Part shown: positions 59,351-64,000 of the stretch, one piece after another
Position numbering within the stretch: position 1 is the stretch's first letter
Layout of the letters: every line of letters starts with the position of its first letter
DNA from: Dipteronia dyeriana
Taxonomy: Eukaryota; Streptophyta; Magnoliopsida; Sapindales; Sapindaceae
Direction: 5' to 3'
Assembly (NCBI GenBank): GCA_032871835.1
Contig: CM065298.1
Span: forward strand, 12,901,096-12,965,095
Length of the DNA stretch: 64,000 bases
Program-made: the position numbers and the translations under genes
The notes under the pieces: model-generated
What the model was told of the DNA's origin: nothing
The model's input: the letters and a program-made list of their open reading frames with translations, nothing else
Databases searched by the model: none

Positions 59351-59849
59351 TTATTGAGACAATGACTTTATTTGCATAATGAAGGCAATGTGATTTCATG
59401 TAGAATTCGATATATTGATTTCACAAAGTCAATTATATGATTTCATCCAAGTAAAATGTATATGAAACTTTCTGAAAATTGACGTATTTTTATTTTCGTT
59501 ATTTGATTTTCTCAAATGATTAAATAATTAAAAAACAACAAAAACCATCAAACATATGATTTTTAAAAGAAAATGAACGAAAAGAGAAGAGAGATAAATT
59601 AGTATTTAGTGAGAAATAACCGAGAGAAGAGACTCAGAGAGGGAGATTCAAAGAGAGGAAGAAGTGATAAAATAGTTATTGCAATTTTAGGAATTCACAT
59701 TGAAATAAAATCAAGAAAACAACTCCTTTTATGTCCAAGCTACTAGTTAGTATTGCGCCATGCCGCCATATGACAAATATTTCATATGAGTATGTGACTA
59801 ATCACTTGCATAATATATTAGCGGACCATATATCGTATATGGTCCTTCA
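59351..59849. other. End of block B, then intergenic
   Basis: 59355-59450 aligns with 30560-30650. Beyond it no similarity to block A is seen and no gene is supported. Confidence 0.5.
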
Positions 59850-59857
59850 CCGGTGAG

Positions 59858-60766
59858 CAGTGTTGTAAAAGTCGTTAAGTGCCAGTCGGGCGGCGACCCA
59901 CCACCTAGCGCCTAGAGGGACTAGTTGGGGCCTAATCGGGGACTAGATAAATGGTCGGAAGTCGGTTGTCGGCCAACCGACAAGAAGTCGGTGGTCGATC
60001 GGAAATATATATTTTTATATTATTGTTTATATTATATGGTAATTAAGTAAATGTCATTTTATTTCATATATTTTTAACTATTGAGAAGTTGTAACATATT
60101 AGTACATTACACACCACCGCTTGACTAGTTATATATAAATTGTAAAGTATAACCTAAACATAATTAAAAGATAAAAAAATTGTAAGATATGATTGTATTA
60201 GTTTATTACACACTAATGATAACACTAATAAAGTAACAAGTAATAACACGTGTGACCCATTAATACCACATCTTTCAAAACCTACCTTCACCACTCAACT
60301 TTTATCTTTCACCAAAACTGAATTTAATCTTCGACATAGTACACCACACACCTCACAACATAGTACACCACACACCCGCACAACACTGGTGTCGCTGATG
60401 AAGAACTGAAGAAGTGAAGGCTGGTGTCGCCGATGAAGAACTAAAGAAGTGAAGGCCATCAACGATCGGTGATAGGTGATGACGACGATGACGGCAACGA
60501 CAGGCTACGACGATGACGACAGGTGACGACGATCAGCAGCATTGTCTCAGACCTGATTTTTGACGTCGACGACGACGGGCGACGATGATCGGTAACTCGA
60601 CGATTTTGGCGACTAGAGGTTCGATTAGGTCCGACTAAGTCCAACTATCTCCGATTTTGACCGACTTTGATTAAGGCCGCCTAACGTCATCGACTACCCT
60701 CAAATCGATGCGGTAGCTCACTGTCGAGCGACTAGTCGACCCTAGTCACCGAGTTCTACAACATTG
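59858..60766. mobile_element. Non-autonomous hAT-type transposon, 909 bp
   Basis: Flanked by a perfect 8-bp duplication CCGGTGAG (59850-59857 and 60767-60774), the size made by hAT transposases. Terminal inverted repeats: CAGTGTTGTAAAAGTCG on the left and CAATGTTGTAGAACTCG inverted on the right. Both subterminal regions are dense in GTCGG/CGACT/ACTAGT words. The interior is GC-richer, with GACGACGATGACG repeats near 60480-60600, and codes for no transposase. Confidence 0.9.
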
Positions 60767-60774
60767 CCGGTGAG

Positions 60775-61835
60775 GCTTGGTCTCTAGATTTTTAGTTAAA
60801 TTCTAAGGATTCTAACAGGTGGAAATTAGTGTAATATATGGTCTGGTCAAACTTTATTTCCAAAATCCTACATTGTGCACGAAAATTTACTTCTCCAAGT
60901 AAGACACCGATTAAAATCTTTACTCTTTCCATTCTCTTCTGGTTGAATTGTCTTAAACAGTTGTACATACATGTAAATTTTGAGAGCTGTTTCAATGTCA
61001 AATGAAAAAGGCGCTATTTTTGACATTGTTTCTATGTGAGAAATAATCACTTATTTCTCAAGTTTTTAGTAAATAGATGTTTAGTAAACTTTTAAAAAAC
61101 AGTTTAATTTATAATTTGCTTCTCCAATAAATAGTTTTTAAGAAGTTGGTTGACGGTTACTTTTTAAAGTTAATTATTAAGGAAGTTGGCTTCTTATCAT
61201 TAAAGTGTCCATAATATCCCTACTATTTTCATATAAAGACAATAATACCCTTCCATTTAATAGTGATATTTTTTTTAACTAATACTTCTTTTAAAAACTG
61301 AAAATTTAACAAATTAATTTTTTTTGTTATGATCAGCCAGCGATGTCGAAGCCTTCGAAGGAAACCGGTCCTCCTCTGACAATGGAAGAGGCAAACTGTT
61401 TCACGATTGTAATCGTGAATCTTATCGGTTTCGTCGTGTTTCCGTCACGATTCCATTCCGATTCCGATTCCGATTCCGTCGTAGTTCTAGCGCGATTTTG
61501 TCACATCAGAGATATCTTGACGACGATGGAGGATGAGGAAGCCTCCTCCATTTTCGTGATGAATCGGGGACGAAATCTCACAAAATCTCTTGATACTTTC
61601 GATTCGACGATGAAGAGGATTCGATGTCGATGGTGAGGGATGAAGGATGACAACGTTCTCGATGACGAGGGATGAAGGATGATGATCTCTCGATGTTGAC
61701 GACAGGCGGGAGACGGTGGTGGATTTAGAGCTTGAGTTGCAATGATTCATTAACGACGCTTGAGTTATTGAGTTGACTCAGCCAAGTTTTCTTATCAACT
61801 TAGAGTTTAGAAAAACGAGTTGACTCGGTAACTTA
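60775..61835. other. Intergenic; low-complexity open frame only
   Basis: A 97-codon plus-strand frame at 61343-61636 contains a SDSDSDS stretch from a GATTCC repeat; the opposite strand is also open, which suggests composition rather than a gene. No family recognised. Confidence 0.45.
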
Positions 61836-62137
61836 AAGCTTGTTTGGTTAGGCTTTTGAAAAACCTTTATTGTTAAAATATCTACTTGTAGTAGATCTAT
61901 TAGAAATAGAGTTTTTTTTTTAAATATATAATTGTTTGGTTGGTAGACTTTTTTAAAAAAAATTGTCTATTTGGAGAAGTACCTCCCCATGAGCTTTTGC
62001 CTAGTAGAGGTTCAAACTCTATTAGCCTCTACTCAATTAAAAATAGACATTCTTAAAATCCCAACCAAACAACTCTAAAAAATCCAAATAGACGTTCGTA
62101 GACCTTTTGAGTCAGTAGAAAGCTCAACCAAACGAGC
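61836..62137. mobile_element. MITE, about 300 bp
   Basis: Ends GCTTGTTTGGTTAGGC (left) and GCTCGTTTGGTTGAGC (right, inverted). ACTTA occurs immediately on both sides (61831-61835 and 62138-62142), a likely 5-bp target duplication. AT-rich interior, noncoding. Confidence 0.6.
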
Positions 62138-62142
62138 ACTTA

Positions 62143-63301
62143 GTATTAGATAAACGAGTTGACTCAGTAGAATAGTTTTTTTTTTAAAAAAAAATTATGT
62201 GTGTGTGTGTTTGTGTGTTTGTGCACTTTATATTTGAATTTTCAATTAAAAAAAGGTGTAAAAAACTGTTTGAATAATATATTATATTTCTATGCTCTAT
62301 ATTTGCATTTTCAATTTTTTAAAAAATAATTAGTATAAGACTATTTGAATAATTTATTATATTTCTTATTTCAATATATATATATATATATATATATCAC
62401 ATTTCTATGCTTTATATTTGTATTTTCAATTTAAACAAAAAAATACGTTGTAAAAAACTATTTGAATAATATATTACATTTTTACAATTATATTAATTTT
62501 AGTCATTTTCCATAATAAATTATAGTTTACCAGACACTTTTTTATTGTTTTTCTCTTAAGTTGATTATTCATACAGTCAATTTACCAAACACCTATCAAC
62601 TTATATTGTAAGTTGATTATTTCTTAAGTTAAGCTAAAAGCAGATTATTTCAAAAGCAAGACAATCTCAAACATAGCATAAGAAGCTCTTCCATCCGAAG
62701 CTTATTTAAATTTTGGAACATTACAATTTATCTACCTAATGTTTTGTCTAATTGCAATCTTCATGTGGGAGGATCTAGACTTGACAATGGGTCGAGTTAT
62801 TGCGAATTTATGTCGTTTCGTGTTTGGTTCGTGTTAAAATTGTTCAACCCGAACACGACCCGTTAGTTTAATGGGTTGAAATATACAAACCCAAAATCAT
62901 TTGTTAAATTAAAGGGTAATCCGATCCGGTCAGTTACAAAATATTATATTTGAGATTTACTAAAAAGTCAAAAATAAATAGTACTAAGCATGATCAAACT
63001 CATACAATTATGTTCACCGGCCAACAATATTTCGAACACATCTATTTTTTTTTTTAAGAAATCCAAAATAAAAAACTTGAAAATGAAATCTTCCGTTAAT
63101 CCTTCCGTGAATGTTCAATACGTTGCGATTGAGAATCTCAATTCTCATTTAGACCTAAATGGTTAAATTACTTATGTTAGAAATTTACACCTAACAGACT
63201 CGATATTCAACATGTATAAATATTTAATTTTACATTAAAAAATTTACTGGATGATATATTGTTTATATAACAAAAAAATATTGAAGAGAGTATATTTTGT
63301 T

Positions 63302-63302
<1 letters not shown>
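62143..63302. other. Intergenic repeats, no gene seen
   Basis: AT-rich, with several near-copies of TATTTGAATAATATATTA (62270-62480) and a (TA)n run near 62378. A GC-richer patch at 62785-62935 with CAACCCGAACACGACCCG words resembles other plant hAT-type fragments. No coding region. Confidence 0.45.

Positions 63303-63359
<57 letters not shown>
63303..63359 (+). repeat. (TA)n microsatellite
   Basis: Nearly pure TA repeat of about 28 units. Confidence 0.97.
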
Positions 63360-63361
<2 letters not shown>

Positions 63362-64000
63362 CTTGGGGGTATTTGATTGCTCCATTTCTACATGTAATGT
63401 AGCCCCAAATTTGTATCAATTTTGTGTTCGTCTCTCGAGTAAAATCGAGTTTTTAACCATTAAAACAAGTGTGCAGACCTAGATTGGATTTGGAGATTAA
63501 TGGTCTTGGAAGGAGCAAAAGTGGAGTAGAAAATGTACAAGTAGCCTAAAACTGGCGATAAAGTGACCCCATGGTGACCTCAGATAAAGTCGCATTGAGG
63601 TCTCTATCTTTTCGGCTTAAGGACCTTCCACTAGACGCAAAAGCAACCTCAGGGCGGGCGATCAGGCCTCAAGTCGTCCCAAAGTCGCTATCCTCTCGGG
63701 TTTGGGACTCCTCAGAAAGACACAAAAGTGACCCTAGGGCGACCATACCTCAAGTCACCCCAAGGTCACCCATTTGTCCAGAAAAGCTACAAAATCATGA
63801 AGATGACCTTTTTACCCCATACCTTACCCCATACCTAATTCCTTCCCATATATATACCCTTTCTATTTTCAGACCTACGTACTACCACTCTTTTTACCCA
63901 AAACTTCAGAGCATACCTCATCCTTGGAACTTCCATTTACATCATCAGACCAACTTCCAAGAAAACTACCAAGACACCACTTTTCACTTAATATTCAATA
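63360..64000 (+). repeat. LTR-like or repeat DNA at window end
   Basis: 63550-63790 holds degenerate repeats around AAAGTGACCCC, AAGTCGCC and CTCAAGTC words. A plus-strand TATA-like CATATATATACCC lies at 63846-63860, followed by a C-rich leader. This suggests an LTR or a promoter that continues past the window. Unresolved. Confidence 0.3.

Noticed and set aside
61343..61636. 97-codon frame with an Asp-Ser repeat
   Set aside because: Created by a short GATTCC repeat; the complementary strand is equally open, which points to composition.
1..64000. An intact, previously undescribed multi-gene system
   Set aside because: All multi-exon genes that could be identified belong to known plant families and are disrupted. 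The conserved co-order of PSI1-like, CNL and F-box genes is better explained by block duplication than by a functional system.

Overview
This window is nuclear DNA of a flowering plant, most likely a eudicot. It is AT-rich and has many microsatellites. The genes are split by GT-AG introns, and LTR retrotransposons and long-inverted-repeat DNA transposons fill much of the space. Three plant gene families are recognisable: a coiled-coil NBS-LRR (CNL) resistance gene, an F-box/LRR gene, and a PSK SIMULATOR 1-like (DUF668) gene. No bacterial-type operon, CRISPR array, tRNA or rRNA was seen. The species cannot be named from the sequence.

The main layout is a head-to-tail duplicated block. Block A runs from roughly 5 to 31 kb and block B from roughly 32.5 to 59.5 kb. 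Each holds, in the same order and all on the minus strand, a PSI1-like gene (A 7.4-8.8 kb; B 34.0-35.1 kb), a CNL gene (A, 13.1-13.3 kb remnant; B, 37.4-47.3 kb) and an F-box/LRR gene (A 18.3-26.8 kb; B 50.7-55.6 kb). Shared flanking DNA lies between and beyond them. Nearly every gene copy is a pseudogene.

Most of the damage comes from mobile elements. A Ty3/gypsy remnant (8865-13131) is fused to the first exon of CNL copy A. A complete Ty1/copia element (42235-47188, LTR ends TA...TA, 5-bp target duplication) sits in the coiled-coil codons of CNL copy B. A second copia element (18385-24413) cuts the last exon of F-box copy A, and a probable solo gypsy LTR (50791-53347) cuts the same exon of F-box copy B. 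Elements with long terminal inverted repeats, one of them a near-complete 1.3-kb foldback, lie at 13.4, 27.2, 29.1 and 30.8 kb. A hAT-type element with a perfect 8-bp target duplication lies at 59858-60766.

The outer parts (1-5 kb and 59.5-64 kb) are intergenic or repeat DNA without a convincing gene. The window reads as a decaying resistance-gene cluster. No intact new system could be supported; the most interesting signals are the block duplication, the copia insertion with unusual LTR ends, the foldback element, and two different LTR insertions in the same exon of the two F-box paralogues.
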